DNA of 35,534 nucleotides from a bacterium. Lineage in GTDB: Bacteria > Krumholzibacteriota > Krumholzibacteriia > JACNKJ01. The notes beneath the pieces are model-generated. The model was not told the origin of the DNA, ran no database searches, and saw nothing but the letters and a program-made list of their open reading frames with translations. Every line of letters begins with the position of its first letter. Within the stretch, counting starts at the first letter, position 1. Shown piece after piece: positions 1-7,953 of this stretch. The translations under genes and the position numbers were made by a program. Location of the stretch: positions 1 through 35,534 of the forward strand of contig JAAEPZ010000146.1 in assembly GCA_024231955.1 (NCBI GenBank), written 5' to 3'.

Positions 1-1
1 C

Positions 2-169
2 CGGAAGGTGACGAGAAAACGTGGGGCGTTTCCCACGGACGATTCGGTCAGGAAGGTGCTATACTTGGCGATAACGAAGGCGGCCCAGAAATGGAAGCGT
101 CCGATAAATGACTGGTCTGCGGCCCTGAACTTCTTCTCGATAGTGTTCGAGGGAAGGGTACCGATCTAA
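2..169 (+). pseudogene. IS256-family transposase, C-terminal end (cut by window edge)
   Basis: The first reading frame encodes the last 55 residues of a transposase and stops at 167-169. It contains GAFPTDDSVRKVLYLAI, then KWKRPINDWSAALNFFSIVF and EGRVPI. This is the conserved tail of IS256-family (MULE-like DDE) transposases, where a helix ending in W..AL..F.I.FEGR closes the protein. The gene continues left of the window, so whether the whole element is intact is unknown. A terminal-repeat-like sequence follows directly, so this is the right end of an insertion sequence. Confidence 0.85.
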
Positions 170-175
170 ATCATG

Positions 176-209
176 AAAGGGCTGCTTACACAGTTTCGTT
201 TACACACCC
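176..209. repeat. Probable right terminal inverted repeat of the IS256-type element
   Basis: Seven bases after the transposase stop comes a sequence with the blocks GGGCTGCTTACACAG and GTTTACACACCC. Two TTACACA blocks at this spacing are typical of IS256-family ends. The matching left end lies outside the window, so the assignment rests on position and general resemblance. Confidence 0.55.
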
Positions 210-623
210 GGGCGGTTCACATCTTCGGCATGTAAATGGATTGCTTCGCCCTCGAGGCCGGACTCACGCAACAACGTCTCCGGAGAACCCGAAGCAGCTC
301 ACATTACAATCTCAGTTTCCCCTTCCCTCTCAATACGCGGGCGTGATAGCTTCGGTCGGATCTCTGGAAGCAGCGGAGCATTAGATACACAATATATCGA
401 AAGTCGCCATACTCTTACAGCCCCGCACAAGGCACTAGGCTCATACTCTGGTTTGTGTGCGACGATCTCTCCATCTCGGGGCCAGTCTGCGCTATTTGAG
501 ATTCATTTGTCTCGCGGAGGCGATTCTGGACTGATTCTCGTACTCATGGGAATCTGTGGTCTTTTGATACCCTCTCAGGTAACTCTGCAAGCATGTCATC
601 GAACCCATTTTGGAGGTAACATC
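210..623. other. Gene-free stretch upstream of the ankyrin lipoprotein gene
   Basis: No convincing coding frame, repeat or terminator is visible. The downstream frame stays open back to a TTG at 453, but the protein it would add (about 57 residues) has no ribosome-binding site and would bury the signal peptide, so I treat it as untranslated leader. Confidence 0.5.
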
Positions 624-2168
624 TTGTCTGCTCGCCGAATCTTGAAGAACCTTGTTATCGCGCTGCTCGTTCTTGCACCAATAATCTCTGGTTGCGGGAG
701 TTCAACGCTTTTCATTAAATCAAATCTTGAAGATGTACCCTCAAGGCAAGAGAAGCTGTACCTTGATGTAGACCTTGTATTGGATGATACGTGGACGAAT
801 TACGAATTTGACGTTACGGGCGATTTCAACCCGCATGTGATTTTTGGTGCCGCTCTCAAGGAGTGTGCGGATAAAATCGCGGAGACCTGTTTCACAACTA
901 CACTGGATTGTCCACAAGCGAGTATTGACCTCCCTGCACCAAAGATCACGCTTACACCTAGCATTGTTCTGGTCAACCACTCTTCACCCAGTATGCCTGT
1001 TTGGGTCGATGTGGAATTCTCCTTATCCACCCGGTGGTCTTTCCAAGCTGAGAATGGATACAAATTCTGGACTACGAGAACCCAAGGCGAAGGTGTCAGC
1101 AACCATGGAAATTTGTTCACATTCAATGGCAATCTAACAAAGCGTTCGGAGGCCGCGATCAAGGATCTGTACGAGAATACTGTCAGGGGATTTTTAAACG
1201 AACCCTTGCTTTACCAGTACAGCCTATTTGCTCCACTTTTCCACTCAGAAAGAGGCCAAGCGGTAAGTATCGCTGAAGACATACTCAACCACACCGAGTC
1301 CTGCGAAATCAATCGTTTTGCGATGGGACAGCTTCTTCAGATTGCCGCTATGAGCAACGATCATGGTCTTCTATCTCTCTTCTTATCACGAGATCCGGAT
1401 GTCAAGGTACTCCTGGAAGACCTGGATTATACACCACTCACATATGCGCTTCAGTCGGGATACTTCGACATTGCAAATGCTCTGCTCGACTACGGCGCCG
1501 ATATATATCACGTCGACTCAAGTGGGCAAACACCTCTATTCCATCAGGCGCAGGCAATGAATCTTGATGCGGTTCGTCTGCTCCTTGAACGCGGTGCTGA
1601 ATTCGCACCTGTTGACACGTGTGCCTACTCCGCCTTAGCCAGTGGCTTATGCTATTTCAGCCAGGGCGAACTTCAAAGCAATTCTAAAGAATCGGATTCC
1701 GGAAGGAACGCGTTCCGTAATGCTGCCCAGTCTTTTGAAAGCGCGAGTTCTCAGTTCTTGGAAATAGCTGAGAGAATCGAATCCAGAATTCCAGAGGCAT
1801 CGACTGAAGCCGAGTTGAATGCCATTCTCCAATCGATGTCACCGACTCACAGTTCTGGACTCGTAAATAACCCTACATCTCTTGAGATGGAATTCCATTC
1901 GATCGCGTTGCGTGAAACCTTCGAACAGAACGCCGGTCTCGAAGGATACTTGGATAGTGTTCAGAAGATGGAGGGGACGCTTCACACTGATTCCGAGAAT
2001 CATGAGTTTTTTTCCAGGGCTGAAGTTTACCGTATCAAGCGTGATTACCTCGCCAGCTTGGAGAATAACGCAATAAGTAAAGAGGATCTAAGCCAATTAC
2101 TTGAAATTATAAGTGGTCTTTCCAGGCTATGTAGCGAGGCTGCTCTGGACCTCAAGACGAATTTCTGA
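624..2168 (+). CDS. Lipoprotein with ankyrin repeats
   Basis: A 514-residue protein with a lipoprotein signal peptide: positively charged start (SARRILK), hydrophobic stretch 10-21, and lipobox I-S-G-C with the modifiable cysteine at residue 24. I chose the TTG at 624 because GGAGG at 612-616 lies 7 bases upstream and this start gives a standard signal peptide; the frame extends to 453 without support. Residues about 40-230 are unrecognised. Residues about 230-340 hold ankyrin-like repeats, including TPLTYALQSGYFDIANALL with DYGADI, and TPLFHQ followed by VRLLLERGAEF. The last 170 residues look helical and acidic. It is probably tethered to the inner or outer membrane as a protein-interaction scaffold. 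No partner gene is adjacent; an IS remnant follows directly. The biological role is unknown. Confidence 0.8.
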   Translation: MSARRILKNLVIALLVLAPIISGCGSSTLFIKSNLEDVPSRQEKLYLDVDLVLDDTWTNYEFDVTGDFNPHVIFGAALKECADKIAETCFTTTLDCPQASIDLPAPKITLTPSIVLVNHSSPSMPVWVDVEFSLSTRWSFQAENGYKFWTTRTQGEGVSNHGNLFTFNGNLTKRSEAAIKDLYENTVRGFLNEPLLYQYSLFAPLFHSERGQAVSIAEDILNHTESCEINRFAMGQLLQIAAMSNDHGLLSLFLSRDPDVKVLLEDLDYTPLTYALQSGYFDIANALLDYGADIYHVDSSGQTPLFHQAQAMNLDAVRLLLERGAEFAPVDTCAYSALASGLCYFSQGELQSNSKESDSGRNAFRNAAQSFESASSQFLEIAERIESRIPEASTEAELNAILQSMSPTHSSGLVNNPTSLEMEFHSIALRETFEQNAGLEGYLDSVQKMEGTLHTDSENHEFFSRAEVYRIKRDYLASLENNAISKEDLSQLLEIISGLSRLCSEAALDLKTNF

Positions 2169-2221
2169 ATAGCGGGGCAGTTCTCGCCAGTAGAGGGCGC
2201 TGCGAAGGGCTAACTTGTCGT

Positions 2222-2327
2222 GCAACCCCTTCAGGACGATACCGATCTTCTCCTCGGCGGAGAATTTACAGCGGGTCTTGCGTTTTATCTCGCGGACGAT
2301 CTTTGCGGGATCTCTGCTGTTGGTCAT
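2222..2327 (-). pseudogene. IS3-family orfA, decayed N-terminal remnant
   Basis: On the minus strand the start MTNSRDPAKIVREIKRKTR and then KFSAEEKIGIVLKGL matches, with few changes, the orfA start at the right edge of the window (35376). After about 35 codons the similarity stops, and the frame runs through unrelated sequence to 2127. The remnant keeps the first part of the helix-turn-helix region only, so it cannot encode a working transposase subunit. Confidence 0.8.
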
Positions 2328-2414
2328 GGCACGCTCCTTTGATCGGTTTATTAGACCTCTGAGTGTCCATCAATTGGGAGAGCGAAAGAGTCCGGGCTTT
2401 GCTGGCAGGAAACA
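2222..2414 (-). repeat. IS3-type element end, copy 1 (inverted relative to copy at 35289-35534)
   Basis: Similarity to the right-edge element begins, on the minus strand, at TGTTTCCTGCCAGCAA (ending at 2414) and continues through a TGGACACTC end-like motif into the orfA start. The -10-like TATAAT present in the right copy is TCTAAT here, consistent with decay. The two copies point outward, away from each other. Confidence 0.75.
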
Positions 2415-2614
2415 CCCGCGCTGTGTGACCTGGCGGACAGCTTCCTCCTTGTACTCGGGGGATAATCTCTGGCTGATCACCGACTCCCCTTTACGCTTAA
2501 ATTAAAGCCTTGAAGTGTCTACTGAACCAGGGAACCTCCACTCCTCAATATCACGGTCGGCACCGCCGGGTAAAAGATGACCTGGTTGTTGGCGATCCGG
2601 TCAATAATGGAATC

Positions 2615-2636
2615 GGCGCCGTCAAACGACGGCGCC
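2615..2636 (-). terminator. Hairpin terminator of the methyltransferase gene
   Basis: A perfect 9-bp stem, GGCGCCGTC / GACGGCGCC, with a 4-base AAAC loop (top strand) lies about 12 bases past the methyltransferase stop codon. The minus-strand continuation GATTCCATTATT is only moderately T-rich, so it is a strong hairpin with a weak tail. Confidence 0.6.
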
Positions 2637-2647
2637 GCTCATTTCGC

Positions 2648-3508
2648 CTATATTCTCTCCGCGACGATGGCGATGGTGTCGTCGCTCTCTCCAGTCGGGT
2701 CTCCTGCGATATTGCCGTATCGCTCATTGATCCGCAAACCGCAATCCTTGAGTTCACGCGTCAACCGCTCAAGCGAAAAGTACTGCAACCAGTTGTAGAT
2801 AACCCTGGTCCGCTTCGGCTCGATCACGACGTGCTTGTCGAGTCCCACCTTCTCCTTCTCATACTTGAACGTGTTCGTCAGCCCCCAGTAGTCGCCGGAG
2901 GACCAGAAATCGCCCATGGTCCTCGGTCCGAAAACCCGGCTTTCCTCTCGGCTCCCGAAGGCGCGCATGGAGAACACGTCGAGCATGATGTAGCCGTCAA
3001 CGCTCAGGAGCGAGGCGAACTTGCGGAGCAGTGTTTGTCGCTGCGTGGGACTCAGTGCGCACAGGTCGCAGTAGATCATCGTGATGAGATCGAACTTCCG
3101 CTGAAGATCGACCTCAAGGTAGTCGGCTTTGATATAGTCGATGTCGAGCCCCTTCGCCACGGCATCCTGTTTGGCGTACTCGATGGAGCGGTCTGAGAAA
3201 TCGATCCCGGTGACATGGGACCCGGTTGCGGCGAAGCGGGACGTGTAAAGCCCCGGGCCGCAGCCAAAGTCGGCTATCCGTTTGCCTCCGGCGAGATCGA
3301 AACGGTCTATAATCCAGTTCGCCGAGCGCTCTATGAAGTTGTGTGGACGTGAGGCCGGCAGACTTTCCGGGTCAAGGTGACAGGCCAGCATCTGTCGGGA
3401 GATATATTCGTCGTTCCACAGCGTCTCGGCTGTGTAGATGGAGAACACAGGTGGACGTTCGTTGAGTTCGGTCAGGATCCCGTAAAGATCCGGGTTATGG
3501 TCGGTCAT
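2648..3508 (-). CDS. SAM-dependent methyltransferase, class I
   Basis: A 286-residue protein. Motif I is clear: IADFGCGPGLYTSRF with the aspartate at residue 80, followed by HVTGIDFSDRSIEYA, the acidic residue that binds the SAM ribose. KFDLITMIYCDLCALSP corresponds to motif IV, and the FASLLSVDGYIMLDVFS region to the last core strands. The C-terminal ~100 residues carry aromatic-rich segments (DFWSSGDYWG, YNWLQYFSLERL) that probably shape the substrate pocket. This resembles stand-alone small-molecule methyltransferases of the Methyltransf_11/25 type; the substrate is not evident. The start is ATG 3508 because AAGAGGTA lies just upstream; an earlier in-frame start at 3541 lacks one. It is a single-gene unit with its own terminator. 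Confidence 0.85.
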   Translation of the reverse strand: MTDHNPDLYGILTELNERPPVFSIYTAETLWNDEYISRQMLACHLDPESLPASRPHNFIERSANWIIDRFDLAGGKRIADFGCGPGLYTSRFAATGSHVTGIDFSDRSIEYAKQDAVAKGLDIDYIKADYLEVDLQRKFDLITMIYCDLCALSPTQRQTLLRKFASLLSVDGYIMLDVFSMRAFGSREESRVFGPRTMGDFWSSGDYWGLTNTFKYEKEKVGLDKHVVIEPKRTRVIYNWLQYFSLERLTRELKDCGLRINERYGNIAGDPTGESDDTIAIVAERI

Positions 3509-3694
3509 GGTATACCTCTTTAGAGTCGTATATATAGACAACGCGCACGCTCAGTGTTTGGAGCACGGCGATATGCGGGGCGAAAGGTTCGTCCCGGCGT
3601 GTCATGAACGGGGGTGGATGCTAAAGTGAGGTATACATGCTTCGAAGATGGGTTCGCGCCTGCGATTTGTCAAGATCGGTTGATCCGGAAAGGG

Positions 3695-3724
3695 AACGGC
3701 GACACCAATTAACGCCGCCGTTTT
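3695..3724 (+). terminator. Orphan rho-independent terminator-like hairpin
   Basis: AACGGCG (3695-3701) pairs with CGCCGTT (3716-3722) across a 14-base loop, and the right arm runs into TTTTAATTT. It would stop plus-strand transcription, but no plus-strand gene lies upstream. It may be left from a gene lost when the neighbouring IS481 element inserted, or be fortuitous. Confidence 0.4.
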
Positions 3725-3850
3725 AATTTGATAGGTTGGATGGTGACGGTATTCACCTGACACCTGCCCACTTAAAAGAGCGGTGGTCAGACCACCTCAG
3801 CTTGGTTTTGAAAAGGTTAACCACCACCACTATTCCATGGGAGGAAAGTC

Positions 3851-4015
3851 ATGACCATCACGGACAAAGTAGCACGACGCAAGCTCAGCATGCTGGAACT
3901 CGCTCAAGAGATGGGCAACGTCAGGAAGGCCCGCAAGATCATGGCCTACAGCCGACAGCAGTTCTACGAGATCTGCCGCAACTTCCAGACATACGGCGCT
4001 GACGGCCTGACCTAA
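3851..4015 (+). pseudogene. IS481-family transposase, N-terminal fragment
   Basis: The 54-residue fragment has the family's opening helix-turn-helix: KLSMLELAQEMGNVRKARKI, then MAYSRQQFYEI and FQTYGADGL, after which the frame ends in TAA. A strong ribosome-binding site, GGGAGGAAAG, precedes the ATG. In intact relatives the frame continues through an rve-type DDE integrase domain, which is absent here. Confidence 0.8.
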
Positions 4016-4076
4016 CGCTGCTCGCTGAGCACTTCCGGCTCAAGGCCGCGAATAGTGCCACGAATCCGTTGCTAAG

Positions 4077-4235
4077 ATGCAGGTCGATCTCGACGCATAT
4101 CTGGTTCTCCACAACACCAAGCATCCTCATCAGGGTCGAGGGATGAATGGAAAGACGCCCTTGCAAGCGTTCATGAAAGGCTTCAAACTGAGACCGAAGG
4201 ACAAACCGAAGAGGGAGGAGAAGAAAACAGCCTAG
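4077..4235 (+). pseudogene. IS481-family transposase, C-terminal fragment
   Basis: The open frame reads VDLDAYLVLHNTKHPHQGRG, then MNGKTPLQAFMKG and a lysine-rich end. YN/HNTxRPHQGxGMNGxTP is the standard C-terminal signature of IS481/rve transposases. About 61 bases of unrecognised sequence separate it from the N-terminal fragment, so the catalytic domain was lost by internal deletion. Confidence 0.8.
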
Positions 4236-4309
4236 ACCGATGCCTTATCTGGGGTGAGTGTCAGGCGAATACCATCACCTTGCAACAAGGCGGAGATCGC
4301 CTGCAACTC

Positions 4310-5590
4310 TTATATACTCTTTGCTTCTTCAATGAACTCAGTAAGTATAGTCGATTGATAAGGATATAATAACTCTGGGCAATCTTGAGAAATCGGCCAC
4401 CATCTGGCCTCTGAATGATCGAAATCTGGTTTTAATTCCCCTAATGTTTCTCCAACATACCTAATTTCATAAATATGGACCACTTTCGGCTTATCTGGGA
4501 ATGTTGTATCTGTATAGACTTCCAATGGCTTGATCACTTTTAACATATTTTCAGGTATACCAGCTTCCTCTTTTACTTCACGCATCGCAGTTTTTTCAAG
4601 ATTCGTATCTGATGGATCTTTCTGTCCTTTTGGTAAGACCCAATTATTGTCTTCCCTTTTTAATAGCAAGACAAAACGTTCACCATTGATGTCAGCATAA
4701 ACAATGCCACCAGCAGAAACTAAAAAGTCAATACTTTCATTCATACCTGGGTCCCACACGGCCTCGTTATGCCACAAGTTGTTAAAATGTCTCTTAAATG
4801 CACCGTAGAAAGATCGGCTTGAATTATCATACTGATAGACTGGATAATTTTGGACTTGGACAATGCTTTCGTCAGCGTAATTTGAAATGAAAGCAACTTT
4901 GTCTGTCATAATCATTCGCCATATCGGTTCCCCCATATAGCACTTCATACCACTTCTCGTATTCTTCAACTTGCTGATAAACTTCTTTATCCCAACACAT
5001 ACAAGTTGATGCGAAGCGTTTACATCCCTTTTGTACTCATCCAAAGATTCATGTTTTCTGAAAGATATAAAACCTCCGTTTATCCAGTCTGCATCAGGGC
5101 TCAACAGCAATACTCTGATCTTTTTCAAATTAATGTACTGATCAATGTTCATGGTCGTAATTAGGGAAGTGTCGGTGCCAACAAATTCAAGCCCTTTGTT
5201 TGCCAGTATCTTAATATCACTAGCTTCAATACAGGCATTTACAATATCATGCTTGGCATCTCGTATTGATGAAAATACTTTATGCGGCCCTGAATTCAGC
5301 TCGGAATATATCGGATCATGACATTCTTTATCAGTGAATTGCCCCCATGCGTCTTGTTGATTTAATTTCCTATTATCGCCGGCCTTTTCACTAATTTTCA
5401 GAACAACGAATAAGAACATCCCAAAGATAAGAACCATGAAGATACCGGACACAATCCGTTCAGTGGAATTATCAGATTTGAATATCCAGTATCCGAGAAA
5501 CGATTCTACAACAATTAAAAAGGCTGCGAGAAGTTGGTATGGGCCTCCTATTTTAGAAGGATCAAACTTTTTCATTTTAGACTTCTCCAT
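4310..5590 (-). CDS. Membrane-anchored PLD-like/Nudix hydrolase fusion
   Basis: A 426-residue protein in DNA visibly AT-richer than its neighbours. Residues 19-37 and 46-64 are transmembrane helices. Residues about 90-280 form a domain with KIRVLLLSPDADWINGGF and CYMGEPIWRMIMTDKVAFIS, resembling the non-catalytic PLD-like (phospholipase D fold) sensor domains of stress and defence proteins; no HxK motif is visible. Residues about 293-420 are a Nudix domain: LPKG ends at G322, followed by R337-E338-V-K-E341-E342-x-G344. The spacing from G322 to R337 is one residue longer than the classic Nudix box, and the conserved first glutamate is replaced by D or T; the metal-binding REVKEE helix is intact. 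Start: ATG 5590 has GGAGG 8 bases upstream; ATG 5575 is an alternative. Substrate and trigger are unknown. The IS481 remnant and base composition suggest transfer. Confidence 0.75.
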   Translation of the reverse strand: MEKSKMKKFDPSKIGGPYQLLAAFLIVVESFLGYWIFKSDNSTERIVSGIFMVLIFGMFLFVVLKISEKAGDNRKLNQQDAWGQFTDKECHDPIYSELNSGPHKVFSSIRDAKHDIVNACIEASDIKILANKGLEFVGTDTSLITTMNIDQYINLKKIRVLLLSPDADWINGGFISFRKHESLDEYKRDVNASHQLVCVGIKKFISKLKNTRSGMKCYMGEPIWRMIMTDKVAFISNYADESIVQVQNYPVYQYDNSSRSFYGAFKRHFNNLWHNEAVWDPGMNESIDFLVSAGGIVYADINGERFVLLLKREDNNWVLPKGQKDPSDTNLEKTAMREVKEEAGIPENMLKVIKPLEVYTDTTFPDKPKVVHIYEIRYVGETLGELKPDFDHSEARWWPISQDCPELLYPYQSTILTEFIEEAKSI

Positions 5591-5697
5591 GTGATATGCC
5601 TCCATTTGCAATCTGAATAAGATATCATCGTGGATAGGAAATAGAAAGTCACTTTCCGCATTTTACGGTCCCCTCCGCCCTCTTCGAATCACTCCTC

Positions 5698-5726
5698 AGC
5701 ATAGCACAAACCCGCGCCGCTGGAAA
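5698..5726 (-). promoter_or_regulatory. Possible sigma70-type promoter for the Nudix gene
   Basis: On the minus strand TTTCCA (5721-5726) and TATGCT (5698-5703) are separated by 17 bases and lie about 110 bases before the chosen start. Both boxes deviate from consensus, so this is a plausible rather than firm call. Confidence 0.3.
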
Positions 5727-6091
5727 CCGAGTCACCGTTTCGAATTCCCTACTGCCAAACATGTTTTCTGCGTGCGGTCCCACCCGCCCGGACTCAGTGC
5801 CGCAGCCGGTCACAAAGCTCCCGCGCGAAGCTCACGCGCAGACTCCGCCCCCGACCATCGGTCCCCTCGGCGAGTCTGCCAGGATTCATCGCCATGTTCC
5901 GACATCTGATCGATATCATCGGCACCACTCTGGTCCTGGTCGTAGGCAAGCTCCCTCTTATGCTGCACTCGCGAAAGCATCAACGCCGGCGGCATGGCCC
6001 AGTTGTAGCGTTCAGCACGGCCACCCTTAGGTACCTCGGAGTCCGGCATCCCAGCCTCACCGTCGGCACCGGACGAGAAGAGGCCAGCGGA

Positions 6092-6149
6092 GGCCAGAAT
6101 AGGGAAGTAACATTGGGAGTTCAGCGATGCGCAAAATCGATGAACGAAG
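6092..6149 (+). repeat. 58-bp dispersed repeat, copy A
   Basis: It matches 7502-7559 at 53 of 58 positions and shares the block GGGAGTTCAGCGATGC. The block contains ATGCGCAAAATC..GAACGA, which could be the first codons of an IstA-like (IS21 family) transposase, because IstA often begins MRKI. That identity is a guess; the repeat itself is plain. Confidence 0.8.
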
Positions 6150-6192
6150 GCAACGGCCCCGGAACGCGCACTGGGTCGGAGATAAAGAACCT

Positions 6193-6390
6193 TCACGTCC
6201 ACCTGGCCGGGATCTGGGACCACATCCAAGGTCGCCGCAGCCCCCAGTTGGTCGGCCGCGGCACGTCATGAACCACCATCGATCGCTGATGGAGATGGAG
6301 TCTAGTCGGCGGAAAGTGGCGACCGCAACCGGACAGTCCCGTCATCAGGGCAAATGCCGCACTGATAACCATGAACCGACTACTCGTCAT
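6193..6390 (-). CDS. Possible small lipoprotein, perhaps truncated
   Basis: A 65-residue frame starts with a lipoprotein-like signal peptide: TSSRFMVISAAFALMTGLSG followed by cysteine, after a run of six G close to the ATG at 6390. The rest has no recognisable domain. A neighbouring frame over 6120-6230 reads LDVVPDPGQVDVKVLYLRP, which looks more protein-like than the annotated tail. A frameshift near 6230 may therefore have broken a longer lipoprotein whose 3' end was replaced by the 58-bp repeat. The product, if any, would be an envelope lipoprotein of unknown role upstream of nothing recognisable. Confidence 0.35.
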   Translation of the reverse strand: MTSSRFMVISAAFALMTGLSGCGRHFPPTRLHLHQRSMVVHDVPRPTNWGLRRPWMWSQIPARWT

Positions 6391-6539
6391 AGCCATCCCC
6401 CCATGTAATCGGGCAAGGCGGACACCTCACGAAGATGGGCCGCCGGCAAGATCGGGACCCTCTGTTGTTTTGATGCAGTCAGCGGGTCTTTGGGTGCAGG
6501 TCACTTCAGTGCCTGGGGGCCGACGCCTGCGACTGTCGC

Positions 6540-7355
6540 TCATCCCAGCGCGACGTCGAGAATCATCATCACCGAGAACCCAACCATGGTCGCCATGGTA
6601 ACCATGTCAATATTCGATTCTTCACGCTGAGATTCCGGAATCAGTTCCTCCACCACTACGAAGATCATGGCCCCAGCAGCGAAACAGAGGGCGTAGGGCA
6701 GAATGTGCTGCATCTTGAGGACAAACAGCGCACCGATGACCCCGGCGATGGGCTCGACGATACCGGACGCCTGCCCCATGAAGAAACTCTTGCCCTTGCT
6801 CATGCCCTCTCGCCTCAGCGGCATTGACACCGCAGTCCCCTCCGGGAAGTTCTGGATGCCGATGCCGATTGCCAAGGCGATGGCTCCACCAAGGGTGGCG
6901 GACGGGAGATTGGCGGCGACGGCACCGAAAGCGACGCCAACGGCTAGCCCTTCCGGGATGTTGTGGAGGGTGATGGCCAGCACCAAGAGAGTGCTTCGTT
7001 GCCATGAAGTCTTGACCCCTTCACTCTTGTCAATGCTAAGGCCCGGATGTAGGTGGGGCAGGAATCGATCCGTCAGCCGCATGAAGATGCCGCCACCCAT
7101 GAACCCAATGACGGCGGTCAGCCACGGGGTGTGTCCCAACTGTTCCGCCATTTCGATGCCGGGCGCAAGCAGGGACCAAAAGCTGGCGGCTATCATGACC
7201 CCGGCGGCAAAGCCAAGCATCGAATCCATGATCTTCGGGTTTAGGGCCTTGGTGAAGAAGACCAGCGCCGCCCCGGCCGCGGTGAAGCCCCAGGTAAACA
7301 TTGTCGCAATGAATGCCTGTGTAATCGGATCGAATTGTTGAAAGAAATCAATCAT
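6540..7355 (-). CDS. ZIP-family divalent metal transporter (GufA/ZupT-like)
   Basis: A 271-residue inner-membrane protein with eight predicted hydrophobic segments, the usual size for bacterial ZIP transporters. The two metal-binding signatures are present: [15 protein letters not shown] in TM4 with H131, N132, P134 and E135, and [14 protein letters not shown] in TM5 with N169, P171 and E172. As in the GufA branch, the second motif has N-F-P-E instead of a second histidine. It should import Zn2+ or a related divalent cation; which one cannot be read from sequence. AGGAGG just before the ATG fixes the start. It appears to be a single gene; no Zur- or Fur-like operator was recognised. Confidence 0.9.
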   Translation of the reverse strand: MIDFFQQFDPITQAFIATMFTWGFTAAGAALVFFTKALNPKIMDSMLGFAAGVMIAASFWSLLAPGIEMAEQLGHTPWLTAVIGFMGGGIFMRLTDRFLPHLHPGLSIDKSEGVKTSWQRSTLLVLAITLHNIPEGLAVGVAFGAVAANLPSATLGGAIALAIGIGIQNFPEGTAVSMPLRREGMSKGKSFFMGQASGIVEPIAGVIGALFVLKMQHILPYALCFAAGAMIFVVVEELIPESQREESNIDMVTMATMVGFSVMMILDVALG

Positions 7356-7953
7356 CTGTCCTCCTACTGATCTTGGTATGCGCCGTCAGTCTCGGGGGCA
7401 GGTGCAACCACACTATTGCGAAGGTAGCACCACCGGCAGTACAAGACAAGCCACGTTGGCGAAGACGAGGATTCCAAGGGAATCGGAGTCGCCGGGGCGG
7501 TGGCCAGAATATGGAAGTGACAGTGGGAGTTCAGCGATGCACAAAATCTATGAACGAAGATGTGCAGGACGGAGCCGACCGTCTCGGATCGATGCATCAA
7601 GAAGAAACGGACTCGATTGGGCAGCGAAAGAACCCAATATCTCATCGGCACGCGCGGAATCATCTGATCGGTAAGGTGAGCTGCCGTCTCGACCATGCGG
7701 TGCGTGTCGCAGCTTGGATACAGGCCCAGCTTGTGACAGGAGAGGCCACCAGGTAGGCCTGACCGTAGCCAGAGCAATAACACATGCGAAATCATAGCAT
7801 AATAGGCCACATTCCAAGATTTTGCGGGAAGTTGTCTCGACGAAGCGGGGGACAGGATCAACCTCGGCGCTGTCCTGTCGCGCCAGGCCAACCAGATCTC
7901 CAGTGTGACAGCCCGGACCCTGCCGGACAGATTCGCATCTATTTTGGCCTGCG
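7356..7953. other. Gene-free stretch with decayed repeat DNA
   Basis: This stretch between the ZIP gene and the duplicated-domain gene holds copy B of the 58-bp repeat and otherwise nothing I can identify. Overlapping frames on both strands have no domain or start signal. Confidence 0.5.
7502..7559 (+). repeat. 58-bp dispersed repeat, copy B
   Basis: Same orientation as copy A at 6092-6149, with five substitutions. Both copies flank the ZIP transporter gene, which lies on the opposite strand between them. The sequences outside the 58 bp do not match. Confidence 0.8.

Larger units (their letters stand above)
3741..4279 (+). mobile_element. IS481-family deletion derivative with both ends preserved
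   Basis: A ~540-bp element. The left end TGGTGACGGTATTCACCTGA and the right end, read on the other strand, AGGTGATGGTATTCGCCTGA are inverted repeats with mismatches at positions 1, 7 and 15 of these 20 bases, and the match continues a few bases further (GACAC). Between them lie the first 54 codons and the last 52 codons of one transposase gene; most of the middle, including the catalytic core, is missing. It cannot move by itself but could be mobilised by a full-length relative. Confidence 0.75.
5591..6192. other. Gene-free stretch with decayed repeat DNA
   Basis: Apart from the possible promoter at 5698-5726 and the 58-bp repeat at 6092-6149, no feature is supported. Long open frames exist on both strands but show no domain, signal peptide or ribosome-binding site, and they overlap each other. 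Confidence 0.5.

Noticed and set aside
2510..3196. 228-residue plus-strand frame opposite the methyltransferase
   Set aside because: Antisense to a clear SAM-binding domain; composition is that of a shadow frame.
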